In this document: in pieces, positions 53,769 through 62,694 of the stretch
Layout of the letters: each line of letters begins with the position of its first letter
Numbering within the stretch: the first letter of the stretch is position 1
Source: Natrialba chahannaoensis JCM 10990
Lineage (GTDB): Archaea; Halobacteriota; Halobacteria; Halobacteriales; Natrialbaceae
DNA: 64,000 nucleotides
Direction of reading: 5' to 3'
Assembly (NCBI RefSeq): GCF_000337135.1
Contig: NZ_AOIN01000008.1
Span: 285,989-349,988 of the forward strand
Program-made: the position numbers and the translations under genes
Notes under the pieces: generated by a model
What the model was told of the DNA's origin: nothing
Seen by the model: only the letters and a program-made list of their open reading frames with translations
Database searches by the model: none

Positions 53769-55676
53769 TTAGCCGTCCGTATCCCAGACATCTGCGAGCG
53801 GACTCGACGACGAGCCGTTCGACGATCCGGACCCCGACTGTGAGCGCGAGCGAGAGCGAGAACGTGTGTACGCAGTCCCGGAATCCGATCCAGCTACAGA
53901 TCGACCCGTTGACTCGGCTCCTGATCCACTCGGACTCGAGTCCCCGCCCGAGCCACCATCGCGTCGGCCACCGATCGATCCGGACGAGTCACACGCCGCT
54001 TGTGGATCGAACGCCGGCAGTTCGGGCGTCGACATGCGATCGACCTGTGCTGTGAACCAGTCGGGCATGTCGGTCCGCGCACGTTCGAAGAGATCGAGGA
54101 GACTCGAGTCTGCGAGGTACGTCGCGCCGTGGTCCTCGGGGGCACGGACGACGCGACCACAGGCCTGGATGATGGTCCGCAGCGCGGTCCGGTAGTACCA
54201 CGCCCACTGGCCCTCCTCGAGTCGGTGGGCGACGCGCGAGTCGCCGGTGTTTAGGTAGGGTGCCTTACAGAGCACTTGCCAGCGACAGAGGTCACCTTTG
54301 AGGTCGAGCGCCTCTTCCATCTTTACAGAGATGAACACGTCGGGGTCGGTGCTGGCTTTCCACTCCTCTAGGTCGGCGTCGCGGCCGTCGCGGTCGTGAA
54401 CGCGAATACGATCGCCGACGCCGAAATCGCGCAGAAGGTCGGCGAGTCGCTCCTGAATGTTGTAGGAGTGGGCGTGAATCAGCCCTTTCTCGTCGGGATG
54501 GCGTTGCATGAGCCGGACGATGGTGCGAGCGATGTCTGGTGTCGTCTCGTCGCGGTGCTCGTAGGTCATCTTCCCCTGTGTCACGTCGTACAGCGGCCGG
54601 TTCTCGACTGGGAAGGTGTGACCGACATCGACGAGTGCGACGTCGTCGGGGGTGAGCCCGACCTGCCGGCAGAATGCTGCCTTGTTGAGGATGGTCGCCG
54701 AGAGGAGCGCGAACTTGTTGCCACGATCCCAGACGGTGTGGGCGAGGTACTTCTCGGGGTTCATCGGCTTGATCGTCAGGGGGCCGCCGAGTTCCTCGTC
54801 GTCGGTCTCCTCATCCGTATTGGCCGCGTTCCGCTCGGATTGGTCGACCAGCCACGTCGTCGGACTCTGCGGATCGCGAAAGTCCGAGACGAACCAGTCG
54901 AGTTCGCCGATCAGTTCCTGGAGCCGGTCGCGTTCGCGGACCTCTCGGGGCGAGAGCGTTTCCTGTGCGAGCAGGTCGTCCTTGCGACGGGTACAGGTCT
55001 GCTCGAGGTTCTCGGCGTAGCGGACGGCCCGTTCGATACTATCTATGTTCGGCACGCGCAGGTCGTCCCAGAATGGGACGGTTCGCGGCCCGAGCTGGAT
55101 CGTCGCGTACATCTCCGCCCACTCGGCGAGGCCGTGGGCCTCGTCGATGACGACGACATCGCGCTTGCGAAAGACCTCGCTGCCCGCGGTCTGCATGAAG
55201 TACGCGAGGGTCATCGCCGCAATCGAGCGGTTCGAGGCGATTGCGCGGTCCGAAAAGTACGGACAGCGATGCTGGACCGAGCAGTCATAGCCTCGTTCGC
55301 GGACGCAGGGTGCCTGGTTGACCGGCGTGTTGCGCTCCTGGGGCAGAATGCAGGTGTAGTTCGACTTGCCGCGGATGACGTTCAAATCGGCGAGCAGGTC
55401 GTCCGAGGCGACGTCGTCGAGCTGTGAGACCTGTGGGGTCGTGTAGTAGGCCCCGGCAGCCTCGCTCGGCTCTGCCTCCTCGATCGTCCGGGCACAGCCG
55501 GCGACCGACCGCGCAAGAAGGGACTTACCGCTCCCAGTAGGTGCGCGCACGAGTACCACGTCATTGCCGGCCGCGAAGGCGTCACGAATGTCGCGGAGGG
55601 CCTGCTCCTGATTCCCGCGGTAGCTGGGCGCGGGAAAGGCGTCGAAGATCCGCTCGGGATTCACCGTCTGAGTCAC
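53769..55676 (-). CDS. DEAH-box ATP-dependent DNA helicase, Rad3/XPD/DinG-like
   Basis: 635 residues, GTG start. Walker A RAPTGSGKSLLARS, then four cysteines of a 4Fe-4S cluster (SNYTC, QAPCVRERGYDC, QHRC), motif II VVVIDEAHGLAEW, motif III LLSATIL, motif V/VI RTIIQACGRVVRAPED. This is the superfamily 2 iron-sulfur helicase layout of XPD/DinG, a 5'-3' DNA helicase. The last ~75 residues are Ser/Gly/Arg-rich and disordered. Haloarchaea have several of these. It may serve repair together with UvrB/C. Confidence 0.92.
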   Translation of the reverse strand: MTQTVNPERIFDAFPAPSYRGNQEQALRDIRDAFAAGNDVVLVRAPTGSGKSLLARSVAGCARTIEEAEPSEAAGAYYTTPQVSQLDDVASDDLLADLNVIRGKSNYTCILPQERNTPVNQAPCVRERGYDCSVQHRCPYFSDRAIASNRSIAAMTLAYFMQTAGSEVFRKRDVVVIDEAHGLAEWAEMYATIQLGPRTVPFWDDLRVPNIDSIERAVRYAENLEQTCTRRKDDLLAQETLSPREVRERDRLQELIGELDWFVSDFRDPQSPTTWLVDQSERNAANTDEETDDEELGGPLTIKPMNPEKYLAHTVWDRGNKFALLSATILNKAAFCRQVGLTPDDVALVDVGHTFPVENRPLYDVTQGKMTYEHRDETTPDIARTIVRLMQRHPDEKGLIHAHSYNIQERLADLLRDFGVGDRIRVHDRDGRDADLEEWKASTDPDVFISVKMEEALDLKGDLCRWQVLCKAPYLNTGDSRVAHRLEEGQWAWYYRTALRTIIQACGRVVRAPEDHGATYLADSSLLDLFERARTDMPDWFTAQVDRMSTPELPAFDPQAACDSSGSIGGRRDGGSGGDSSPSGSGAESTGRSVAGSDSGTAYTRSRSRSRSQSGSGSSNGSSSSPLADVWDTDG

Positions 55677-55873
55677 GGACCGGCCGACTCCTAAAGGCTA
55701 CGGAGCGTTGCTCGTGCTGAACTGTTCGGCTGTGAGGAGCGATACTGGTCGGAATGGAAACGAACTGGCAGCAAATCAGAGCGGAAGGGAGCGTAAAAGC
55801 GGCCGGTAGGTGGCAGCTACCCGCGGGTAACCGACTGATTACAAATACGAACACCGGCCTTGGCTTTAGTCGC

Positions 55874-55969
55874 GGAAGGGTCGCTCAGCGGTAGAGCATC
55901 GCGGTGCCAGCTGACCCTGGCCCGCGACGGCAGCACATGCCTCGTGGCGTTCAAATCCCACCCCTTCCG
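55874..55969 (+). tRNA. tRNA-like gene, possibly intron-containing tRNA-Gly (GCC)
   Basis: A seven-bp acceptor stem (GGAAGGG with CCCTTCC), D-arm (GCTC-AGCGGTA-GAGC), anticodon stem (TCGCG with CGCGA) and GTTCAAATC T-loop are all visible. After U33 the anticodon reads GCC, followed by A37. The anticodon loop would then need a ~12-nt intron (GCTGACCCTGGC) after A37. Oddities: a 16-nt variable arm with GGCA/TGCC pairing, and one extra C in the T-stem. It may be a real tRNA with an intron, or a decayed one. Confidence 0.45.
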
Positions 55970-56175
55970 TCTACGGGATCGGTCTACATGACCCTTCCCG
56001 TTGCCATTGCCACTCTCCCCCATCACAGTGGCTTGTTCGTGGTCCGCTGTCCGCGTCGGCCAGACCGTTCACGGACCACGACTCATGTCTTCTCTTCGTC
56101 CCAGCAGATATCGAGTACGGGAGCGTCAGCTCACCGCAAACTCGGTGCGGGAGCCAGTACAGTTCACTCTCACCC

Positions 56176-56445
56176 TCACAGCGACTCCTCAGAGCGTTCA
56201 CCAACTGGAACGAGGCGAGAGGTCTCCGCGTCGACCTGCTCGAGTCGCGCCACGTCCTCGGCGGTCGGCTCGTCGGGGATGACCTCGAGACACGGATAAC
56301 ACAGCAGGTGCTCCGTGCCGTCAGCGAGTTCGAGCATGATCGCCGAGCCGTCGCTGCCGTCGTTCTCGCCGAAGGTCCAGAGGTTGGCGATGCCGCCGGC
56401 AACGCTGACCGCTCGGCCGCAGCCGTCGCAGACGTCTGTTGCCAT
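56176..56445 (-). CDS. Small zinc-finger protein (DUF7561-like)
   Basis: 89 residues. Start TDVCDGCGRAVSVAGG has a CxxC pair, and LLCYPCLEVIP has a second, so it probably binds one zinc. The middle is a beta-rich GENDGSDGSAIMLELADGT, and the C-terminus an acidic helix. The ATG at 56445 is chosen because the zinc pair begins right after. It is divergent from the YkgJ-type gene. Function unknown. Confidence 0.75.
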   Translation of the reverse strand: MATDVCDGCGRAVSVAGGIANLWTFGENDGSDGSAIMLELADGTEHLLCYPCLEVIPDEPTAEDVARLEQVDAETSRLVPVGERSEESL

Positions 56446-56530
56446 AGCTGACAGTGGGTACTGGGTGGTGAAAGTCGTTCCCCCCGGCACCGGTTCCGAA
56501 CTCTGGTGCCGGCTTTCGTCGTCGGCCAAC

Positions 56531-56540
56531 GAATTATACC
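56531..56540 (+). promoter_or_regulatory. TATA-like box of the YkgJ-family gene
   Basis: GAATTATACC ends 22 bp before the ATG at 56563, right for a leaderless mRNA. Confidence 0.5.
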
Positions 56541-56562
56541 AACCGCCGTGGTAGCGCCGGAT

Positions 56563-57585
56563 ATGGAGGTGCACTGTGCTGGCTGTGCCGGCTGCTGTAT
56601 GGACTGGACCGCGTTGCTCGACGACCACGAGATGGATCAAACTCGCCAACACGGACGCGGACGATTCGCCGACGCCAGCGCCAGCGCCGACAGCGAGAGC
56701 GAACGCCGCCCCCCGTTCGACAGCGACGCCAACTTCGTCCCGCTCACCCGGAACGAGGTCCGAGCCTTCCTCGAAAAGGGAATGGCTGCCGCCATGACGC
56801 CGCGGTTCTGGCATGCTCACGACGAGCACGAGGCTGTCGAAATCGACGGCCAACAGGTCGCCGCCATCGCGGGCCGACCGGTCTTCTTCGTCGGCCTCCG
56901 AAAGCCTCCGAAGCCGGTCGCGCCCTTCGGCCGCGCGGAACCGACATGGCTGCCGACCTGTGTCTTCCTCGATCCGACAACGCTGCAGTGTCGCATCCAC
57001 GACGACGAGCAGTTTCCTGCCGAGTGTGGTGTCTATCCGGCGCACAATCTCGAACTCGGGCACGAAACCGAGTGCGAGCGCGTCGAGGAGGCCTTCGGAG
57101 ACGATCGGCTGCTCGACGACCAGCTTTCGGCCAACGAACTCGGCGACGGACCGCTACTCGGCTCACAGGCCGTCGGTGAGAAACTCTTCTGTCATCCCCG
57201 ACCGGATGATCTCGCCGGCATCATCAAGCGTCTCGAAGTCGGGACGCTTCGACCGGAAGATCGCGCCGAGTGCATCGCAGTCGCGAGTGCCTCGAGTCCG
57301 GGCACGTTCGCGATCTCGGAGCACCACTACGAGACGGGAAAAGCACGGGCGATGGAAACGATGACATCAGCACGCGGTGGAGACAGTGCAGATAGCACTC
57401 CCGACAGTAAGTCCTGGGTCGGTCCCGCAATCGACGACTGGCACGAACACTACGACACAGCAGCGCACGATGACGGCTCAGCGCCATCACCCGATCTCGC
57501 GGTCACAGTCGAAGAGGACCGCGGCGCACCCAAGACGCCCGGTTGGGTGGACGGAGAGGGAGAAGTGGAAACGGGGACAGAGTGA
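56563..57585 (+). CDS. YkgJ-family cysteine cluster protein
   Basis: 340 residues. It starts with MEVHCAGCAGCCMDW, the CxxCxxCC cluster of YkgJ/FliB-like proteins. The partner cysteines are in PTCVFLDPTTLQCRIHD and EQFPAECGVYP. The family is thought to bind zinc or an iron-sulfur centre. The middle is charged, and the last ~60 residues are Asp/Glu-rich. Start at the ATG right in front of the cluster. The family's biochemical role is not settled. Confidence 0.85.
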   Translation: MEVHCAGCAGCCMDWTALLDDHEMDQTRQHGRGRFADASASADSESERRPPFDSDANFVPLTRNEVRAFLEKGMAAAMTPRFWHAHDEHEAVEIDGQQVAAIAGRPVFFVGLRKPPKPVAPFGRAEPTWLPTCVFLDPTTLQCRIHDDEQFPAECGVYPAHNLELGHETECERVEEAFGDDRLLDDQLSANELGDGPLLGSQAVGEKLFCHPRPDDLAGIIKRLEVGTLRPEDRAECIAVASASSPGTFAISEHHYETGKARAMETMTSARGGDSADSTPDSKSWVGPAIDDWHEHYDTAAHDDGSAPSPDLAVTVEEDRGAPKTPGWVDGEGEVETGTE

Positions 57586-57756
57586 GAACGCAACGTGAGG
57601 ACGGATACTCGAGTCCCCTGCACCGAACGACTCACTGACGACCGTGACGACTGCCGTTCATCGTTCATGCCTGTAATGACGACGAGAGCACGGTCCCGAG
57701 GCAACACTGCGGCTCACAGCTCGTACTGGTAAACCGCAGAAGGGAGGGGGTCGACA

Positions 57757-57924
57757 CTAGTCCGACTTGATCTGCTCGAACTGGTCGAGGAGGTCCTCCG
57801 CGGAGTCACCCGAATCGTACTCTACGCGGCCGTGATAGATCGTTCGCTCGTCATCGAAATCGGCGTCGACTCGAGAGGCCTGTTCTTCACGGCGTTCGTG
57901 TTCATCTTCGTCATAGGCACCCAT
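57757..57924 (-). CDS. Small DUF5786-family protein
   Basis: 55 residues, acidic: MGAYDEDEHERREEQASRVD, then DDERTIYHGRVEYDSGDSAE and a short helix LLDQFEQI. It matches a short, highly conserved haloarchaeal family without known function. The ATG at 57924 is natural; a longer frame upstream would add unrelated residues. Divergent from the DUF5784 gene. Confidence 0.8.
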   Translation of the reverse strand: MGAYDEDEHERREEQASRVDADFDDERTIYHGRVEYDSGDSAEDLLDQFEQIKSD

Positions 57925-58055
57925 TGACATGGCAAGTATACACATTGTAGGTGCGATTCGCATATCAATGTAACGGTCGTTCATATTCGAAGGCAGTCAC
58001 GGTGAGTAAGGAGTTATCTCGCAACACGTATGGCCGACCAGGCCGTAGGACGGCC

Positions 58056-59063
58056 GTGGCACGGCCGCTTCGCTTTCGCTATTCGCCCACATCCTGGAGC
58101 GAGCAGCGAGTTCGACAGAAGATACTCCAGCCGCTCAGATCGAATATCGGTGCTCGTGCGGTGACGCCGCAGTTCGATATCGGCGCAGACTGGGAGACAC
58201 ACCGCTTCGAGATGCAAAACGGCGATATCGCCCTCTTTGCGCGTACTGACGAGGAGGCCTACTGGATGGGGAACACGGAAACGCCGTCCTCGCTCTGGCG
58301 TACGGACAAGTACGGCTGGCGTGAGATCCCGTATCACGTTACGCGCTGGACCCAGCGTGAACTCCTCGCGACGCTGCACGAGGAGGACCCGTGGCTTGCC
58401 GACTATCCGCACCTCTCGTGGTACTTCCTGCCGGTCTTCATGTCGAAAGACGGCCGCGAATCGACGCGCGCGTTCTTCCGCCAACACGCCGCCGGCTTCC
58501 CCGACGCGAGCCGCCGGGAGACAACGCGCTTCTTCGAGGACTTTCTCAAAACTGGCGCGCTCGACGAGTACCGACACGTCATGTCGGGGAAACTCGGCAC
58601 CAGTAACCACGTCGACCGGGTGCGTATGAGTGCGGCGCTCGGCGAGTTCATCGCTGCGAAAATCCTCACCGACGCAGGCTACGACGTGACGCCCGAAATC
58701 GAGGTGACAACGGGCCACTCGCTCGACTTCCGCGCCGAAAACGGCGAGGCAAACGTCCTCGTCGAGGTTACCCGACCACAGCCACCGACGAACCGGGCCG
58801 CAGACGGCCCCGTCGCCGCCGTCCGTGATACCGCGGAGACGAAGACGAACGGCCAACTCGCCGAACACGGCGGCGGCGCAGTCCTCTTTGTCGACTGCTC
58901 GAGTTTCCGTGACGACGCCTGGGCTGCCGTTCGTGGCGAACGACCCGACGTCCGGCACCGCCCCGCTGTCGTCTATCGTGCACGACCGAACGGCCGGGTC
59001 GAAGGCTACCGGAAAGGATCGGTTCCACTCGAGTTGGCTGAGGCGATCGATTTTCTGGACTGA
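58056..59063 (+). CDS. DUF5784-family protein with nuclease-like core
   Basis: 335 residues from a GTG at 58056, where the conserved-looking ARPLRFRYSPTSWSEQRVRQ begins; an ATG 105 bp earlier is also in frame. The protein is soluble. Residues about 220-265 (GEFIAAKILTDAGYDVTPEI ... SLDFRAENG ... VLVEVTRP) follow the PD-(D/E)xK nuclease pattern: helix, Asp on one strand, ExT on the next. The match is from pattern only. No neighbour explains the role. Confidence 0.75.
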   Translation: MARPLRFRYSPTSWSEQRVRQKILQPLRSNIGARAVTPQFDIGADWETHRFEMQNGDIALFARTDEEAYWMGNTETPSSLWRTDKYGWREIPYHVTRWTQRELLATLHEEDPWLADYPHLSWYFLPVFMSKDGRESTRAFFRQHAAGFPDASRRETTRFFEDFLKTGALDEYRHVMSGKLGTSNHVDRVRMSAALGEFIAAKILTDAGYDVTPEIEVTTGHSLDFRAENGEANVLVEVTRPQPPTNRAADGPVAAVRDTAETKTNGQLAEHGGGAVLFVDCSSFRDDAWAAVRGERPDVRHRPAVVYRARPNGRVEGYRKGSVPLELAEAIDFLD

Positions 59064-59163
59064 CTGCTGAACGGCTGAACGACTGCTCCGTGCGGGATCG
59101 ATGACTCTCTCGGTTACGCAAGTAGTTACTCAACAGCCGATGAGAGAAGAGAACAGGCCGACC

Positions 59164-59451
59164 TTAGAAGGAAACGGCGTCCGGTGAGTATGGACTCCCG
59201 ACCGGTGTCGGATCGCGGTCACTGTAGCCGACGCGGCCAACGGCCTTGTTGCTCATCGCGGAGTAGACGGCAAGCTGAGCGTCATCCGCCGATTCGAACG
59301 TTTCGGATTCGAGACGTGCGAGTACATCGCCGACCGTCTCGGAGCCGTTCGGGAGTTCGAGGGTGCGGTCACCACAGTCCTCGATCAGTTCCTCGGTCGT
59401 TGCGGGGTACTCGTGGTCGTCGATGACCTCGGCGGTGCCAGTTGGAAGCAT
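59164..59451 (-). CDS. Small DUF5789-family protein
   Basis: 95 residues: LPTGTAEVIDDHEYPATTEE, then LIEDCGDRTLELPNGSETV, DVLARLESETFESADDAQLA and AVGRVGYSDRDPTPVG. This is a common haloarchaeal family of unknown function. The ATG at 59451 has a TATA-like GTTTATAATC on the minus strand 28-37 bp before it, so the upstream frame is not used. Confidence 0.8.
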   Translation of the reverse strand: MLPTGTAEVIDDHEYPATTEELIEDCGDRTLELPNGSETVGDVLARLESETFESADDAQLAVYSAMSNKAVGRVGYSDRDPTPVGSPYSPDAVSF

Positions 59452-59637
59452 TACACACCATTGTGCGTGATCGATGATTATAAACATTGTCCATAATGGA
59501 TTACTAGCCTCACCCAAGACCTAATATTGCTAGAATGGGTTCGAGTATCGTGGTCGGGGCGGTCAGAACCGGCGCTGAAGCCATCGGTGCCACTGAAAAC
59601 GCCTTTATCGACGGAACTGCTCGGATGAGCCAGATCA

Positions 59638-60444
59638 ATGCCCTACGCCGATCTTCACGTCCACACGACACGGTCGGACGGGAGCCTCGAGCTCGAGGCC
59701 GTCCCCGATGCGGCTGCCCGTGCGGACGTCCACGTCGTCGCGATCACCGACCACGACCGACTCCAGCCGTTTGATGATCCCGTGCGTGAACACGATGGTA
59801 TCTCTATCGTCAACGGCATCGAGCTCCGTGTCGAGATTCAAGGTGACGACGACACGCCGAGTCAACGCGTCGATCTTCTCGCATATGGAATCGAACCGAC
59901 GGCCGAACTCGAGTCCTTGACGAGCGGGATTCAAGAGAATCGCATCGAACGCGGACAGGCGATCGTCGACAACGTCGAGGACGAACTGGGGATCGACCTC
60001 GGCGTCACCGTCACGGATGGCTTCGGCCGCCCGCACGTCGCCCGCGCGATCGACGCACATCCGCAGACAGCGTACGACTACGAGGACGCTTTCGACCAGC
60101 TCATCGGGAACGACGGCCCGTGTTTCGTTGCACGGGAGATACCATCGTTCGAGAAGGGCCAACGAATTCTCGGTGAGGCTGCACAGCTCGTGTCGCTCGC
60201 ACATCCGCTTCGGTACCCGGACCCGGAACACGCACTGTCACACGCAGCAGCCCTCGATGCGGTCGAGCTCTCGTATCCCTACGGCCGAGCGGTCGACCTC
60301 GAACCGGTGGAGCGAGCAATCGAGCGAGACGACCTGCTCGCGACCGGTGGCACCGACGCACATGAATCGGAGCTCGGCGTTGCAGGACTCTCGAAGGACG
60401 AATTCGACCAGTTGGGTCTGGTCCCAGAAAGTCAGATGGACTAG
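59638..60444 (+). CDS. PHP domain phosphoesterase
   Basis: 268 residues with all four PHP metal motifs: YADLHVHTTRSDGS, VAITDHDRLQPF, SLAHPLRYPDPEH and TGGTDAHESE. PHP proteins are metal-dependent phosphoesterases; this type resembles 3',5'-nucleotide or oligonucleotide phosphatases (YciV/TrpH-like). It is soluble. The start is ATG at 59638. It is followed 44 bp later by a small zinc-finger gene on the same strand. Confidence 0.92.
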   Translation: MPYADLHVHTTRSDGSLELEAVPDAAARADVHVVAITDHDRLQPFDDPVREHDGISIVNGIELRVEIQGDDDTPSQRVDLLAYGIEPTAELESLTSGIQENRIERGQAIVDNVEDELGIDLGVTVTDGFGRPHVARAIDAHPQTAYDYEDAFDQLIGNDGPCFVAREIPSFEKGQRILGEAAQLVSLAHPLRYPDPEHALSHAAALDAVELSYPYGRAVDLEPVERAIERDDLLATGGTDAHESELGVAGLSKDEFDQLGLVPESQMD

Positions 60445-60488
60445 CCGGGAGCGGAGGGTTCAATGCCTCGTGGCACCAACGGCTGTGT

Positions 60489-60653
60489 ATGAACTGTCAC
60501 TACTGTGACCGCGAGGCCGCCTTCGCCGCGGAGTCGGACGGCCTCAAAGTCGGTCTCTGTGAGGAACACTTCCGCGAGCGTCTCCAGGAGCTCGCGGAAG
60601 CCGACGGACTCGAGAACCTCAAAGAGAAAGTCGACGTCGACCGCGCGGAGTAG
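60489..60653 (+). CDS. Small zinc-finger protein (DUF6757-like)
   Basis: 54 residues, ATG to TAG: MNCHYCDREAAFAAESDGLK, VGLCEEHFRERLQELAEA and a charged end. CxxC near the start and CxxH in the middle form one zinc site, as in the widespread haloarchaeal family DUF6757. It probably shares a transcript with the PHP gene. Function unknown. Confidence 0.8.
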   Translation: MNCHYCDREAAFAAESDGLKVGLCEEHFRERLQELAEADGLENLKEKVDVDRAE

Positions 60654-60849
60654 GTGGTCAGTGTATCGGTACGTTGTACGTTGGTATGTGCAGGCTCGGT
60701 TTCAGACCCAGTCCTAGTTCCAGTTTCGAATTCGGGTCCTGATTCAGGTTCAGGTTTGAGTTCGATTGCCGTCCGTGTCCCGAACCGTAATCGACGCTCT
60801 TCGCAGGGCTGACCGCTATCCGTCACGCGAATAGACAGAGATAGAAGAG

Positions 60850-61207
<358 letters not shown>

Positions 61208-61299
61208 ATGTACGGACTCACTGTATTCCGAGAGAACGGCTAGCAGACACGCCAGCGGACTGTATTACCGGAAAAAGCGCTCGGCGAAACTGGACACAG

Positions 61300-62544
61300 T
61301 CAGTAGCCAAGCGAGAACACCCAGTTGACAAGAATCGCGCAGAAACTGAGTCCCAGAAGACCGGCCAGTACGAGAAACGCGACCCCCCAGCCGAAGAGGT
61401 CGGCGAACAGCCCGGTCGCGACCGAACCGAGCGCACCGATAAAGCCGTACACGGTACGAATGAGCCCGAATCCGGCACCGCGTTCTGCATCCGAGAGGAC
61501 GTCCATGAACCGGGGTAAGAGCGCTGCACCCCAGCCGAGTCCAGTCCCGATCAGCAACACCGCGACGACGACGGCTTCGGGCCCGGGAACGGTAACGAGA
61601 ATCACGAAGCCGACACCCGCGAGGAGGAGACAGCCAGCCGTCGCGAAGTCGCGGCCGACGCGGTCCGAGACAGCACCGACGCCGACCTGCGTAATCGCCT
61701 GCACGACGAAGTAACTCGCGAAGACGACGGCCGCGAACTCGGTCGGCTGCTTCCGGTGTTCGGTGAGGAACGTGGGGAGAAAGGTCGAAGTCGCCTGCCA
61801 GACGAACGCCCCGGCGATGGCAAGACAGATCGGGAACGCGATTTTCGGCCGCGAGAGAAGGTCGGTGATCGCACCAATGTCGAAGCGCTCGTGCATGGGT
61901 TGGTTCGGCCGGCGAGGCTCCGTCGGGTCAATGAGCCGAGAGAACAGCACGTAGACGAGAATCGCGATGGGAACAGCGATCGCGACAGCAGCTCGCCAGC
62001 CGTAGGTGACACCAACCCAGCCAGCAATCGGCGGCGCGACGAGACCGGCAGCCGGACCGCCGCTGTTATGAATCCCGATGGCAGCACCGATATCGTCGTA
62101 CGTCCGGGTCAGCAACGTCGTCGCGACGCTGTAGTGGAGGCCGGCAACAGCCCCGAGGGCGATCGTTGCAAAGACGAACACCGCAAAGAAGGGCGAAACT
62201 GCGAGGAAGAGACTTGTTACTGCCGTCCCGCCGACGGCGATCAGGATAATCGGCCGCTCGCCATACCGATCCGCGAAAATCCCGCTCGGATACTGCGAGA
62301 GGAAGTAAGCCATCCACATGCCGGTCATCGCGACACCGACGACCGAGTTGGAGACCTCGAAGTCCTCGGTGATCATCGGCAAGACCGGGCTGATCGCCAG
62401 TCGGCCAACCATCGTCGCGAAGAACGCGAGTGTACACAGCACGAGAACAGTCTCGCTGTATCGCCAGCGTCTCATTCGCCACCAACGAGCTGTCTCCGTG
62501 TCCGTCTCATCGAATTCCTCGCCATCGTCGTTCTGATCGCTCAT
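61300..62544 (-). CDS. Major facilitator superfamily transporter
   Basis: 414 residues. An acidic 28-residue start is followed by 12 hydrophobic segments. The loop motif is YPSGIFADRYGERPIILIAV, and the helix-4 arginine region is VATTLLTRTYDDIGAAIGI. It resembles organic-anion or nitrate/drug type carriers. The substrate is unknown. Single gene, convergent with nothing near. Confidence 0.9.
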   Translation of the reverse strand: MSDQNDDGEEFDETDTETARWWRMRRWRYSETVLVLCTLAFFATMVGRLAISPVLPMITEDFEVSNSVVGVAMTGMWMAYFLSQYPSGIFADRYGERPIILIAVGGTAVTSLFLAVSPFFAVFVFATIALGAVAGLHYSVATTLLTRTYDDIGAAIGIHNSGGPAAGLVAPPIAGWVGVTYGWRAAVAIAVPIAILVYVLFSRLIDPTEPRRPNQPMHERFDIGAITDLLSRPKIAFPICLAIAGAFVWQATSTFLPTFLTEHRKQPTEFAAVVFASYFVVQAITQVGVGAVSDRVGRDFATAGCLLLAGVGFVILVTVPGPEAVVVAVLLIGTGLGWGAALLPRFMDVLSDAERGAGFGLIRTVYGFIGALGSVATGLFADLFGWGVAFLVLAGLLGLSFCAILVNWVFSLGY

Positions 62545-62694
62545 CCGTTCGTCACCGACGCCGACAGATGAGGGTATTGGTCCCGGCAGCCCCCGCCCGA
62601 GTCAGTACGAGCACGAACCAATCCCCTCAGCACTGGTGGCAGCCAGCCACCTTGAGCGAGAAGAGCCTTCTCCCCAGGGGGCGAGCACACGCGT

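Noticed and set aside
60500-60826. 108-codon minus-strand frame with a Glu/Pro/Thr-rich stretch, next to the DUF6757-like gene
   Set aside because: It overlaps the well-supported zinc-finger gene on the other strand, and the rest is a simple repeat (GGTTC/TTTCAG) that gives biased residues in any frame.
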